This document shows positions 1 to 11,194 of a stretch of DNA of 64,000 nt, piece by piece; within the stretch, counting starts at the first letter, position 1; every line of letters starts with the position of its first letter. The translations under genes were made by a program, and so were the position numbers. The notes under the pieces are model-generated. The model was not told where the DNA came from. It ran no database searches and was given only the letters and a program-made list of their open reading frames with translations. Origin of the DNA: Ambrosia x helenae (lineage: Eukaryota; Streptophyta; Magnoliopsida; Asterales; Asteraceae); the NCBI GenBank assembly GCA_030844895.1, contig CM061223.1, positions 32,292,561 through 32,356,560 on the forward strand. Direction: 5' to 3'.

Positions 1-1332
1 ATTTTTAATCATTTAAACATAATTTAATCTCGTTAAATCAGTTTTAAATATAAATAAGTCTATATAAATTATGGGAAAATTATTCTAATCTGTTTACATC
101 AGAAATCATCCATTTTCTATAAAATTGGTATTTTTGGTCATGTATGGTATTATTAGCCTTATTTACGTTTAATTAGACATAATAAAACATTTATTTAATT
201 ATACAATTTAAACATCTATTTTATAAATATTTTTCTTATAAAATAGAAATACTCATATGGTTTAATGTCTTAATTATCTTTTGTTGAATCATGGTGTAAC
301 TCAAAAATTATTTATTTATATATTTATGATTATTGTATTATTTTAATTTAATTAAAATAACTAACTAAATTATTTTGTCTTAATTATTTAAGTATATTTG
401 TAACTAAATATTCAATTGGTAATATTTATATTACCTAAATCATATTTACAAACTTTTATATATTATTTTTGACGTACAACTTTTACATTAACGCGATTTA
501 TCATAAAAACTTTAATTCCCCAAATCGACTTAGCAAACCCTAATGCCTTAGACCCTAGATACTTTAGACTCTTAGACATTTCCTTATTAGTATTCTTATA
601 CATTATAGGTTGAATTCCTCGGAATTCCCATTACTTAGCTCACGATCGCTTAAGTTGGATTTTGATCACTTTCGCAAACTGTGAGTATATCTTTCCCCTT
701 TTTACTGTTTTACTACTTTGGGGTGACTCATGTACTTATATATTAATCAAGTTTCAATTTCTTATACTTAATGCAATTCTCATGTGTGTTTGCTTTATGT
801 TAATTGGTGTGTCTATGACTTGTCAAAATCATTAACCGCTGGGCGGCCTAGCTTTTCAATGAATAGTACTATGGTATACCCCCTTGAGACTCTGTTGAGA
901 GAATCTTGGTCATTGTCTTGTTAATTCATTATTCAGTTGGTTAGTCATGTGTTAGTCATTATTCTCAGGTTTGGTTTTGAACGGATATTACTTATTACAT
1001 AATTGCAAATGGTACCGCACATGAATTGCTAAACACTTTTCTACTATATATATTTAAACAGGGTATGCTCACCAATACCATTTTTGTATTGACCAAATTA
1101 TTTTTGTACATGTTTCAGGTTGTTTTGAGATGCATCCTTTAAGCTTTCGGATTTATATTAGATTTTGATTTATTGTAATTCAATTTAGTTGGCAGTTAGA
1201 ATCATTGTATTTCATTTCAATGTAATAAATTATTTAATCAATGTATTCAAATTTACACTTTAGTCCATGAGCTATTGAACAATCGTCACTACGTGACACC
1301 TCGATGTTTCCGCCATCGGTTGGGGTGTTACA
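1..1332 (+). mobile_element. Ty3/gypsy LTR, 5' part cut by window edge
   Basis: The segment ends with GGGGTGTTACA. Its last few hundred bases match the reverse complement of 1706-2000, including a TTTTGTACATGTTTCAGGT stretch and the CGTCACTACGTGACACCTCG stretch. That makes it an LTR of the same family as 1706-3249 but in the opposite direction. No primer-binding site follows base 1332, so it is a 3' LTR or a solo LTR. The upstream limit is outside the window. Confidence 0.7.
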
Positions 1333-1690
1333 GGATATCACTCCCAGCTTAATGGTTAAGTTCCTTTTTGAAAGAAATACTCTTTGAGGTGTGGATGTCA
1401 CTCCTATCTGAAAGATATATTCCTAAGATAAATAACATATAGAGGAGTGAAACTAATCACCAAGGTATAGATGTCACTCCTAACTTGGTGATATCGTTTC
1501 GTTTGTGAAATACGAGTATCTTCTTCTTTAAACAACACACCGAAACAATAACGAGAAAGAATCATAGCGAAAATATCTTGAAAGAAAATAATAGGATAAA
1601 GAGAAATAAACACGAGAGGACTCGTAAATGTAAGCTTGGTTATAGACTAGGCTAAAAGGCATTCTAATAACCTAATTCCCTATAACCATG

Positions 1691-1702
1691 GCTCTGATAC
1701 CA
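1691..1702 (-). other. Primer-binding site for initiator tRNA-Met
   Basis: On the minus strand the bases TGGTATCAGAGC lie three bases past the LTR end at 1706. This is the usual plant LTR-retrotransposon PBS, complementary to the 3' end of initiator tRNA-Met. It fixes the orientation of the 1706-3249 LTR (minus strand, 5' LTR). Only about 360 bp of interior (1333-1705) remains before the opposing LTR. That interior has three loose copies of GATGTCACTCC and no coding sequence. Confidence 0.85.
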
Positions 1703-1705
1703 ATC

Positions 1706-3249
1706 TGTAACACCCCAACCAATGGCGGAATCATCGAGGTGTCACGTAGTGACGATTGTTCAAAAGCACATGGTACTAAAATGTAAATATATTATTGAAT
1801 AATTTAAATTGTCTTACATGGATGAAATGGGAAAAATACATAAGTCTGAACAAAACATGAAATTTGAAATCAATTATTAAAAACAAGCACTAAAATCCAA
1901 TGCTATGGAACTAAGATCAAACTGCACCTGAAACATGTACAAAATAAGTTTTGTCAACATATGAAATGTTGGTGAGCATTCCTAGTTTTAATACATATAG
2001 TAAGTTGGAAAAATGTTATACAATTCAAGTGCAATCTACAGTGCATTTATGTAAACTATGTATCATACAAATGAGCGAAATCAATCATGTGACTGTATAA
2101 ATGTACTAAAATGAACGGCGGTGTACTTATCCAATAAATGGATAATAACTTAACAATGACCATGGATTCTCCGATGAAAAAGGGGGAGAATCACCTAGGT
2201 GGGTTGTCAATCCAATAGCGCTATCCAATGTTAAGGTCAGCTTGTACAATGTTAATAAATTCACTAAGTACAAATGTATTCTACATGAAATGTCTAAGCA
2301 TAGAGCACGTTTGTAAGCAAATTCACATAGTGCTAGAATTGTATTGTAAAAATGTGAACTTGTATTTGTAATTTGTATAAGTGTACATGTAACACCCCAA
2401 AAATGAATAAAAGCAAAAATGGGATAGGAAATACTCACTTTCGCCAAATGACTAGATGACTAAGCGAGCGTGAAAATGCGAGCAATCCAAAGATTCAACA
2501 ACGAAACTAGTCCTATTTAGAAGAAAAGAAACCGAATAGGAAAAATATCAAGCTTCCAATTCGCCAATTACAAGAGCTTATAATCAAAGCTTCAAATGTA
2601 GAAGTAATATACTCTAGAAGAAAGGTATGAGGGAGAGTTTAATCGAATTGAAACAATCAATTTAGAGGTGCAAAGTGTAATGGGTCATAGGTGGGTTTTT
2701 ATACTAGTTTTGGATTCAATTAGGCTTTAAAATTGGTCAACACAATAAAGTAATGTTTTAAGATGAATTGACTATTTGACTAGGATTTGGACTGAGACTT
2801 TGACTAGGATTTTGACTGAGACTTTGACTAGGACTTTGACTAAGATTTTGACTAAGACTTTGACTACGATTTTGACTGAGACTTTGACTAGGATTTTGAC
2901 TGAGACTTTGACTAAGACTTTGACTGTTTGACTGTCTCAGCGGACCGCGAGAGTTAAAAAATCAATTTTTCTAATTTAATCAATTTTAAGTTCTGGACTT
3001 GTTTCCTTCGTTTTGTAAGTTGTTTTGGGACCGAAAATTAAGGGCTTTGAGTATCAAGGTCTGAAACATACGTGCTCGGGTGTAGATGTAAGTATAAAAC
3101 GTGCATACTTTTATTTAAAAAAATTATAAGTTTTATTAAATTGTGAATTTTGGACCTATTAAAATATGAGGGTTAAAAATGAAAATTTTAAAATAGTTGA
3201 GGAACCAATTATGCACATTTATGAAAAGTGAAGGGTGCAGGTTGTCACA
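1706..3249 (-). mobile_element. Ty3/gypsy 5' LTR (minus orientation)
   Basis: Read on the minus strand it starts TGTGACAACC and ends GGGGTGTTACA, 1544 bp, followed by a PBS at 1702-1691. A candidate TATA box (AGTATAAAAACC, about 2695-2705) lies just downstream, in LTR sense, of a 12-bp tandem repeat array. Its 3' part matches the LTRs ending at 1332, 31144 and 59591, while its 5' part differs. The rest of this element is missing. Confidence 0.8.
2775..2930. repeat. 12-bp tandem array (TTTGACTAGGAT type)
   Basis: About a dozen imperfect 12-bp units of the form ACTTTGACTAGG / ATTTTGACTGAG run in tandem. The array is in the U3 part of the minus-strand LTR, directly upstream of its putative TATA box. 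That is a usual place for LTR enhancer repeats. Confidence 0.85.
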
Positions 3250-3251
3250 AT

Positions 3252-3386
3252 GATGAACCATACTATAATCCAAGTCCTGACTATGGTTGCATCCGCTCGG
3301 ATGCTAGGTCAGACGGTCGTGTTAGCGATCGTTCTGTGTCGTCGCCAGAGTATACACTGGAGGATGGGGATAACTATTCTCCGTAG
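3252..3386 (+). pseudogene. C-terminal coding remnant, 44 codons, family unknown
   Basis: An open frame runs from the LTR junction at 3250 to a TAG at 3384-3386. The peptide is acidic and rich in Ser, Asp and Tyr (starts DEPYYNPSPDYG, ends EDGDNYSP) and looks like a disordered C-terminus. It is followed by AT-rich DNA with repeated AATGTTTTAATT, resembling the 3' tail of a DNA transposon gene. I read it as the end of a gene whose 5' part was displaced by the LTR. PIF/Harbinger ORF1 is a guess from style only. Confidence 0.35.
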
Positions 3387-3544
3387 GTGTTTTTAAGTAA
3401 TCTAGGTTTAATAAATGTTTTAATTTAGCATTATGTAATGTTTTAATTAATGTTTTAATATTATTTGTGTGGTTTTAAAATTATTTGCAACTTTTTTTAA
3501 TATTATTTGTGTTTTTTTATTACTTTTACTTAATTAATTTAAAA

Positions 3545-3700
3545 AATAATAACAACCAATCATTAGATGAGACCTTAAATTTAAGGCCTCCCACCACACC
3601 CCCATTTTAAATTAAAGTCTCATGCTAACTCAGCTGCCACGTAAACTAATCATTGAATAGACTTTAAATTTAAAGTCCCCATTACATGGTATAATAGTAA
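3545..3700. repeat. Small inverted-repeat element (MITE-like)
   Basis: GAGACCTTAAATTTAAGG at about 3570 is matched in reverse complement by the stretch near 3607-3626 (ATTTTAAATTAAAGTCTC). A related ACTTTAAATTTAAAGTCC follows near 3660. Short AT-rich inverted repeats like this suggest a MITE tail. The boundaries are not resolved. Confidence 0.35.
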
Positions 3701-4601
3701 AACTTAACAATCATAAAATTGTCACTACATTTCATCAAATTTAATCACATTCACTAAATCATTTGCTATCACCCATTACTAAATCAATTTCTTTATCTCT
3801 TGATATTTTTTTATATAAAATTTAAATATTAAGCCAAAGTATTTGAAAACAACATTTTTTTAAAATACATAAAACTATGGGTTAGAATTAAATATACAGT
3901 AAAAGAAACATAGGAAGTCATAGGAAGGATATTAAACGAATTTTGATTGAACTCCTTCAAGTTACATTGGAACCGTCTCATCGAACCCTACGATCTTAGT
4001 TTTTAAGTTTTTGCTTTTTTGGATTTTCAGCTTGTAGTTTTTAGAATTTACGTTATATCATTGTGTCTTTTTCTTATTTTTATTATTGTGTCATTTTTAC
4101 GATTCATTGTGTCTTTTTTTCTTCAACATTGTGTTATATTTTGTGACTCATTGTGTCATATTTCGTGATATGTTGTGTTTTTGTATCTATCTCATTTTTG
4201 TTACACTGTATAGGATAAGTTGACCCTAAAACTAAATGTGAAAGTTAAATAAAGTAAAAAACGCATTTTCATTAGATTTAAAAAAAAAAGTATATTATAA
4301 AAACCTAAAAGTTACAAATCAAAATAAAAACCTAAAAGATACAAAAAAAAAAAAGCAGCAACAACGTACAACAATCTAACTCACCGTTCTTCAACATTTA
4401 CGTGTGACTCCATGACAACTTTCAAATTTTGGTTCTTCTGTTGTTTGTTCAAATAGCTGATGTATAACTCAACTTTTTTAAATTTTCGGGAGATAAAGTG
4501 AAAATACTGGATATGATGATTTGGTTTGGCTGTTCGGTTAGGTGTAGAATTTTGTATAATGGTTTGGAAACTGTGGGTTTGGAATCGGTTCGGTTGGATA
4601 T
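3701..4601. other. Intergenic, no gene seen
   Basis: AT-rich sequence with a loose run of TTGTGTC(A/T) repeats at 4050-4180. No convincing ORF or structured element was found. Confidence 0.5.
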
Positions 4602-6154
4602 TGTCATACCCTCAAATTCCACTTGCAGGGTTTTACCGCGAGGCGCGTGACATACCAAGATCCAAGACAACGGTCACAATAAACGACATCTATATGCATT
4701 AAAAGTTACGTAGAAATACCAACCACGCAGTTTATAAGTAAAGTAGAAAACGACAGCGGAAGCAAAATTTAATGTTTACAAAACCAACGTCAAAATATGA
4801 ATGCAAACACATCCCGGTTTGCTTATGTATGCAAAACTAGACGCAGTGCGACTCCAGTGCGCCTAAGACTCCCTGCTACCTTAGCGACCTGAGAAAACAT
4901 GTGAAGTTAGACAACACATAAAGTGTCGGTGAGTCACAGAGATATAGTTTGTAAAAGTTTATCACAAGTAAACCAACCCAACAATCCTTACATCTATACC
5001 TGATGCTAGCTAGACATCGTTACATGATACTATAGTGTCGTGAACCACTGCTGACAAGATAAGAATGCCTCAAACCCGTCACCGGTTCATCACCCGGTGC
5101 CGTAAGATATAGGACAAATATGGACCCGCCACCGACCTCCAGTCGGCCCGAGTGGGGCTAGTCAAGCCCAATAGATCTATTCACACCTTCCCCGCTATGT
5201 ACCCACATATTGATAGTTCACTAAGACATGAGAGGACTTTAATGATGAAAGTAAAGGTCACTAAGTATCCATGAGGTATCATGTAATATGTTGGTTTGAA
5301 AGTTAGAAAGTTTTACCGCATCTCTCCCCCAGAATGTTCCAAAAACAGTAAAGAATGGGGCTGTGACACTCACCTTAGTTTGCGTTCCCAAAACAAGAAT
5401 TAAGACAAGTCTTGATGATCCCAAATACCGGCGATCTTAGGTCTTCACTTGTAATGATTTAGAGAGTTGGATTATGAAAAATAAGCTCAAAAACTCCTTC
5501 CCCAATGATAAGAGTCGAAAGAGAGTGTTTAGAGGCGTTTAGGGTTTGTGAAATTATGAAAAATGACTAAGGATGGTATTTATAGTATGTCCAGGTTCGA
5601 CCCCTTCATGTGGGCGAACGTGGAGTTTGGGTGGTCGAATGTAGCATTTTTTAAACAGATAGCCAGGTTCGACCCTTTATATGGTTCGAACGTAGTTTCA
5701 TTTGGTCGAAGGAGACCTTTAACAGGCTGAGGGCCAGGTTCGACCCTTTGAATGGTCGAACTAGGAAAGGGCCATTTTCCAGATTTCCAGTTTGTCGTGT
5801 TTAGCACATTTTAACGCACCCTAACACATGAACATGTAATCCTAATCTATGTTTAACATATATAAGCATGGACAATCATCTAAGCATCATTCAAACACGT
5901 ATTTGCATATAATCCACCACCTAAGAATCAATCTACGCATAACACTTAATCTAGTTTATGTAATTCACCAACAACGGGACTCAAGACTCGTGTGTATGTA
6001 AAAGACACCAATGATCCTCCAGATCATTGAATCCTGGACAATACGTAAGAAAACCCCGACTCAACTAACCCAGTTAAGTACGTAATTAAACTGTTTCCCG
6101 CTAAGCTAGACTTATAAGTTTAAATATGTCAAGTCAAATATGCCGGGTGTCACA
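4602..6154 (-). mobile_element. Ty3/gypsy 3' LTR (minus orientation)
   Basis: On the minus strand it runs from TGTGACACCCGGC to GAGGGTATGACA, 1553 bp. Polyprotein-tail coding lies on its 5' side (6291-6683), so it is the 3' LTR. It is related to the LTRs at 12578, 43595 and 52282, sharing the terminal bases and the CGCGAGGCGCGTGACA block near the end. A TATA box (CTATAAATACC) is at about 5577-5585. Confidence 0.8.
5586..5770. repeat. GGTTCGACC/GGTCGAAC hairpin array upstream of LTR TATA
   Basis: CAGGTTCGACCC occurs three times in direct order, alternating with GGTCGAA and TTCGAAC motifs. These make a chain of short inverted repeats in U3. The array directly adjoins the LTR TATA box. The same motif is used in the 43595 LTR, but a different motif fills the same place in the 12578 LTR. 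Confidence 0.75.
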
Positions 6155-6746
6155 TCATCCCACTGTTGAAAGAATTTTTCTCCTGAAAATTGCACAAAGC
6201 CAAAAAGAAAGAGACGAAAAAGAAGGAAACGAAAGAAAATTTACCAGTTGTCACATCATCCCCCCGTTGAAAGGAATCTCGCCCCGAGATTCACTCAGCT
6301 TCAGCGGTAACATGTCTAGATTCAAACGCACGCTTAGGAAAAAGATGAGGATATTTGGACTTCATCATGTCCTCCCGTTCCCAAGTGAACTCCGGTCCAC
6401 GATTTGAATTCCAACGGATCTTAACAATTCGGATTTTACTCCGACGAAGACTACGAATCTTGTAGTCTAGAATTTCAACTGGTTCCTTCACAATGCGAAG
6501 ACAATCGTCAACTTTGATCTCTTCCAAAGGAACAATAAGAGATTCATCCGCCAAACACTTCTTCAAGTTAGACACATGGAAGACGTTGTGGACACTACCG
6601 AGCTCCGCCGGCAAGTCAAGTTTGTATGCCACCGGTCCAATCCGTTCCAGGATTGCGAATGGTCCGACATAACGAGGGTTGTCCATCCAGAGCTCACGGA
6701 TTTGTTTTTGGTCGCCCTGGTGGAGACTTCCCAAGAGGTCACCCAT
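6155..6746 (-). pseudogene. Gypsy polyprotein C-terminal remnant (chromodomain tail), fused 5' end
   Basis: The minus-strand open frame 6746-6291 encodes 151 residues. From about residue 22 it reads as the end of a chromovirus integrase: NPRYVGPF, then VHNVFHVSNLKK, then a chromodomain-like end with RWNSN and FTWEREDMMKSKYPHLF. After the stop come about 135 bp with the polypurine-type GGGGGATGATG, then the LTR. The GGGATGATGTGACA boundary occurs twice (near 6255 and 6154), so the 3' junction is partly duplicated. The first ~21 residues are not gypsy: they are read through a 5S-rRNA-like sequence. Protease, RT, RNase H and the integrase core are absent. Confidence 0.8.
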
Positions 6747-6908
6747 CCTGACACTACTCCCACCTGAGCACGCTTAACTGTGGAGTTCTCCTCTCATCCA
6801 CTAGCATTAAGCCCAAAACGCGTTGGTGATTTAAGAGACTTTGGATTACTTATGAACCAAGGATCTCTCCTGGCCACGGCCAATGTGGGATTTTCCTGGA
6901 GTGTCACA
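6684..6908 (-). mobile_element. Cassandra-like TRIM LTR fragment with 5S rRNA-derived block
   Basis: On the minus strand it begins TGTGACACTCC with AAATCCCACATTGG nearby. It then contains a block (about 6800-6722) that follows the 3' half of plant 5S rRNA: AACTCCACAGTTAAGCGTGC, then GGATGGGTGACCTC and GGGAAG. 5S-derived internal Pol III promoter sequence inside a short LTR is the hallmark of Cassandra TRIMs. The 5S match is read directly; the family name is inferred. The fragment runs straight into the gypsy polyprotein tail near 6684. Confidence 0.65.
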
Positions 6909-9246
6909 GATATGCTTAATCTTGTCAAACGAAATCTATTTGGCTAGCCAAGATTACCACGAACATTCAGCATATACGCTTTTTCTTTGAACCTGGCCTT
7001 TTTGGCTTAAACCCTCCATTTGTTTTTTGTTTTTTTAGTGTGGTTTTATAGTTTTTTTTTCTTTTTGAGTGGGGTAGTGTGTGCGAGAAAATATTAAGGC
7101 GTGTGTATATATATGTTTACTTTTTTCTAACGGTTATATGACCGTTGAACGGTCAGAAAGACGTCTCCATAAGCATAATGCTCACCACGGTGAAATCCAT
7201 CACTAGCGTGATACAGATAGTTGTTGTGTATTATGGCCATCATGGTGGCTCCGCCGCCTCCCTTAGGGTGAGGGGTGGTCACCCCAACTACTGATCACTT
7301 AAGTTAGCCGATAAGACAGTGTCATCTCAAATCAACATTTCAGACAATAATTAGTTTATAAATAAGTAATATTAGGTGTTTAAAATAACTAACAATCACA
7401 ACATCTTCTTGTACAATAACAAGAATTTGGAAGATTCCACATATGTGATTATTTGAATACCCCACAATATTGATTCATGACAATTGACAAGTATATATGG
7501 TTTAAGATTCCAAGCATTTTGTCCCCACGTCTAAGAATATATATACACACACATGGAGATTAACTTCTTAGGAAACAAATGAAGAATTTGTCGCCACATA
7601 CGTGTTACTCTCATATTTTTATACTCAACTGAAAATTTGATACCATTAATATTTTCTCTACACACAAATCTGACAATACAAAAGATGATAATTTGATATT
7701 TCTTCACGTATTTTCATTTTTCTCACACCACTCTTTAATCGTTCATAATCTCTCATACGTTCTATTGTGATGGCGAGGACAACAAGGATTTTCTATCGAT
7801 TTCTTGTTCCTTATTCATGATCTAGGATGTTTCTAAGTTGTAAAATTTGTTTCTTCCGATATATTTCCACCATAATTGATTAACAGCAAATGACTGTAGT
7901 ATTATTTGATGAATATGTTTGCACATATGTTGTTTGTGTTTTTAGTCGTTAGAAATTAATGTAACAAGAGTTGCAACTCGTAATAGAAAGCACTGTTGTA
8001 GTGATCTAAAATATTATTATATGCATGTCATCACAAATTAAACATGCGAAATTGGTGCACACATAACTTAACTATACCAAAACCCTAGCTATCTCGTTTT
8101 TAACAGTCCCCAACGAATACAATGGAATAACTATCGCCAACCCAATAATGAAGACAAATAATGACGTGTCACGGTGTTTTGAGTCGTTAACAAGGATGAT
8201 GTGGCACCCCGTTAACCGAAAACGCATGATGTTATACAAACTCTCATATATATGTGTCGTCATCAAGCATTTATCATTCTCTTAATGGTATTTGTCTGTT
8301 CTAATGCTATGGACGACGTCATTTAGTTTTAATTAAAAGTAAATCACATAAAAACAATACATTTTATCTATCTCTTTCCAGTATACTATTTATATATAAA
8401 CTTTATCATAGCCACATAAGTTACTTTATAATTCGATTAAAAAATTGAACATGTACTACGAACATCTTCGACAAATACAATATTTCATCATTATTTATTA
8501 TTTTTAATCAAAACCTTGATAATAGATCAAAAATAGAAAAATATATTAAATAAAAATTTTCATATTAAAGATAATAATATTTAATATTTCCAACGACTAT
8601 TTTTTCAAATGAATCAAATGAATTCTTTTCTAACGGCTTCTTTCAAACAACTACGATTGATACTGAGGTAACTAGGGCTTACGAGTGCTTAATTACGACT
8701 TATTATGTTTAATTAGACTAGTAATGTTTTGATTAGGTTTAACTAATGTTTTAATTAGCTTTATTTAATATTTTATTTAAAATAATTTAAAAGTTGATGG
8801 GAGCTCACATGTCAAGACCGGACAGCACTAGGTCACCTCCTCTAATGGTGGCTCTCGTCCGCTTGGCTGGTTTGCTCTGTCAGCCAGCATCTCCAACCCA
8901 ACGAGATGCTCTACTAATTAATTATTCTAATAATTTTAAAGTTTGTTACTGTTACTAAAAAAGTGTATAAGTTACATTTTTATTTTTGTTTTAAGCGGTG
9001 AAGCTTGTGAAGTTATACATTCAATGTTGTGAGACATGATAAAGACCATCCTTTCATGATGCCACATAAAGAGTCATTGAGCGGCAAATCTGTTTTTTTT
9101 TTTTTTCCCGTAAAATAACCAACAATGGAAGCAAAATTTGTGTGAAGTTTGATTTCATATAAAGATTAGGCAATACCGCGTCATTTTTGTACTTCCATCA
9201 TGACACATAATGTATTTTGCTCGTAGTAGTGTAGATAATCTTTTTT
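6909..9246. other. Intergenic, decayed repeats, no gene
   Basis: No ORF with recognisable motifs. 7140-7290 holds GC-richer sequence that may be a decayed MITE end. 8640-8920 has repeated AATGTTTTAATTAG sequence and a GCATCTCCAACCCAACGAGATGC palindrome-like end near 8888, also transposon-like. Neither has resolved borders. Confidence 0.45.
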
Positions 9247-9338
9247 ATCGCCACTTGGTTGTAGCCTAGTGGTAAGAGGCATAACCACTCTAGTGAAAGA
9301 CCAAAATCAAAAACCGGGTAATTGAAATTAGCCGTCAA
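9247..9338 (+). mobile_element. Degenerate SINE (tRNA-derived)
   Basis: An A-box-like TAGCCTAGTGGTAAGAGG sits near the start and the copy ends TTAGCCGTCAAA. The same GCCGT(T) plus A-rich ending closes the other SINEs in this window. The B box is eroded. It abuts the first (TA)n tract. Confidence 0.5.
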
Positions 9339-9362
9339 ATATATATATATATATATATATAT

Positions 9363-9776
9363 AGGGTCAAGATCGTGTACAAAGTGCTTTATTTGTGAGA
9401 AGTGTGAGAAGTAGTAAAAATTGATACTTAGGCATCATTTTTTGAACTTAGTCGTGATGTTTTGGATTGTTTTGCCTATAAAAACACCAAACATAACAAT
9501 TAAAAACCGAAAACAATGTATATTAAGCTTAAAACTTAAAACACCATGCTAAGAACATTAGCAGTGTGTTTTAAGTGTTAAGTAGTGTGTTTTAGCTGTT
9601 TTTTAAATTTAATGACTATAATACATTGTATTGTGTTTTAGATTGTTGTGTTTGGTGTTTTTCAAGTTTAAGCAACCTAAAAAATCATTCCTAAATCCAA
9701 AAAATGATGTCTACATGTCAATTCTTAGTCCTTCTCACACTTCTCACAAAAAATGTACTTTGTACAGGATCCTAAA

Positions 9777-9779
<3 letters not shown>
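9363..9779. mobile_element. TA-flanked TIR element T1
   Basis: 417 bp between two (TA)n tracts. The ends form an inverted repeat: left GGGTCAAGATCGTGTACAAA with TTGTGAGAAGTGTGAGAAG; right, in reverse complement, AGGATCCTGTACAAAG with the same TTGTGAGAAGTGTGAGAAG. No coding sequence. This is the first of six consecutive elements of the same architecture. Confidence 0.8.
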
Positions 9780-9820
<41 letters not shown>

Positions 9821-9822
<2 letters not shown>

Positions 9823-10232
9823 TAAAGTATATGGAGGAAACCCTCCTTATTTGGTAAACTCTGGAAACTTTGACTTCCCAACATTTTTTTTTTTTTGAAA
9901 AAAATAGGGTATGTAATATACATTTTTTTAAGCATTTCGAGCCAAAAAAATCGAAAAAGCGCCGAACGGTTTTTTTTTTAAAATAAAAAACGTCTACTGT
10001 TTACATATAGTTAACACATTGTTAACACCTGTTATTAGCGCTTAACATGTGTTAGTCAAAATTTTATTTTTTTTTTAAAAAAAAAAAATACTCGGCGCTT
10101 TTTTAATTTTTTTGGCCCAAAATGCTTAAAATCATGTATATTACTTGCCCTATTTTTTCAAAAAAAAAAAAATATTGGGAAGTCAGAGTTTCCAGAGTTT
10201 ACCAAATAAGGAGGGTTTTCTCTAGAACCATT

Positions 10233-10234
<2 letters not shown>
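9821..10234. mobile_element. TA-flanked foldback TIR element T2
   Basis: 414 bp between (TA)n tracts and almost wholly palindromic. Left arm has ACCCTCCTTATTTGGTAAAC and CTCTGGAAACTTTGACTTCC, and both recur in reverse complement on the right. Inside, near each arm's middle, are GGCCMAAAAA and AAAGCGCCGA motifs shared with T3 and T6. The centre carries TAACACATTGTTAA and TTAACATGTGTTAG palindromes. Confidence 0.85.
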
Positions 10235-10275
<41 letters not shown>

Positions 10276-10278
<3 letters not shown>

Positions 10279-10753
10279 GGTGGATATTTTGAAAACCTAC
10301 TAGAGTTAAGAAAACTCTGAAAACCCGTCAAAAAACCATCTAAAAAAGTTTTTTTTTTTTTGAAAAAAATACACAACATACATGTTTTTAAGCGTTTTGG
10401 GCCAAAAAAATAAAAAGCGCCGAACGAATATTTTTTTAAAAAAATAAACAACGCAAACTTTGTAACAGCGCTGTTAACATATGTTTTCTGCTTTTTAACA
10501 TATGTTACAGCGCTGATAACATATGTTTCTGCTTTTTAACATATATTAACAGCGCTGTTACAAAGTTTGCGTTGTTTATTTTTTAAAAAAATATTCGTTC
10601 GGCGCTTTTTTTATTTTTTTTGGCCCAAAACGCTTAAAAACATGTATGTTACCTTGTGTATTTTTTTCAAAAAAAAAAAACTTTTTAAGATGGTTTTTTG
10701 ACGGGTTTTCAGAGTTTTCTTAACTCAAGTGGGTTTTCAATTTATACTTTCCC
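10276..10753. mobile_element. TA-flanked foldback TIR element T3
   Basis: 478 bp and a near-perfect foldback. AGTTAAGAAAACTCTGAAAA and CCCGTCAAAAAACCATCT on the left recur inverted on the right. The centre has GCAAACTTTGTAACAGCGCT and its inverse around several TAACATATGTTA palindromes. It is flanked on both sides by TA tracts only. Confidence 0.85.
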
Positions 10754-10880
10754 TATATATATATATATATATAGGAAAAAGATCAAATAGGAACCAAGAG
10801 CCTAGTTAGGAATTTAGGAACCAATCTGAGCCCTTCATCTTTAATCTTGATCTAGGGGGTAGTTATGTAATTAAACAATT

Positions 10881-10963
10881 TTTTTTTTTTTAAATTAAGT
10901 TTCCATTGACAAAAACACGTAAATTACATAAGGATGGTAGGTAGGCAGGCAACAAGTTGCGCC
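10881..10963 (-). mobile_element. Tiny 5'-truncated LINE fragment
   Basis: 83 bp matching the 3' end of the LINE at 27863-28571 (GCAGGCAACAAGTTGCGCC versus GCGGGCAACAAGCTGCGCC), with its A-tail seen as a T-run at the left. It is flanked by a 10-bp direct repeat TTAAACAATT at 10871-10880 and 10964-10973. It is inserted inside T4. Confidence 0.75.
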
Positions 10964-11194
10964 TTAAACAATTATGTATTATATTTTAATTTAAATAAAA
11001 GTTTTAAATATGGAAGTTAATAAAACTTCCTCCGATTAACATTCAATTGCCTTCCACAAATCTCTCACCATCTTAATCGATTATTCATCTTTATCAATTA
11101 AGATTTCTATTGTATTCTTCAAAAAATCACGTTCGATTTGAAAGAGATATAATAGAAAAAACTGTCGGCTTGAATCGATTAAGATATTCAAGTG

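Noticed and set aside
6720..6800. Functional 5S rRNA gene
   Set aside because: Only the 3' half matches, with several differences, and the context is an LTR fragment.
10158..10451. 97-codon minus-strand frame with Ile-Tyr repeats
   Set aside because: It crosses the end of T2, a (TA)n tract and the arm of T3; the Ile-Tyr run is TA microsatellite.
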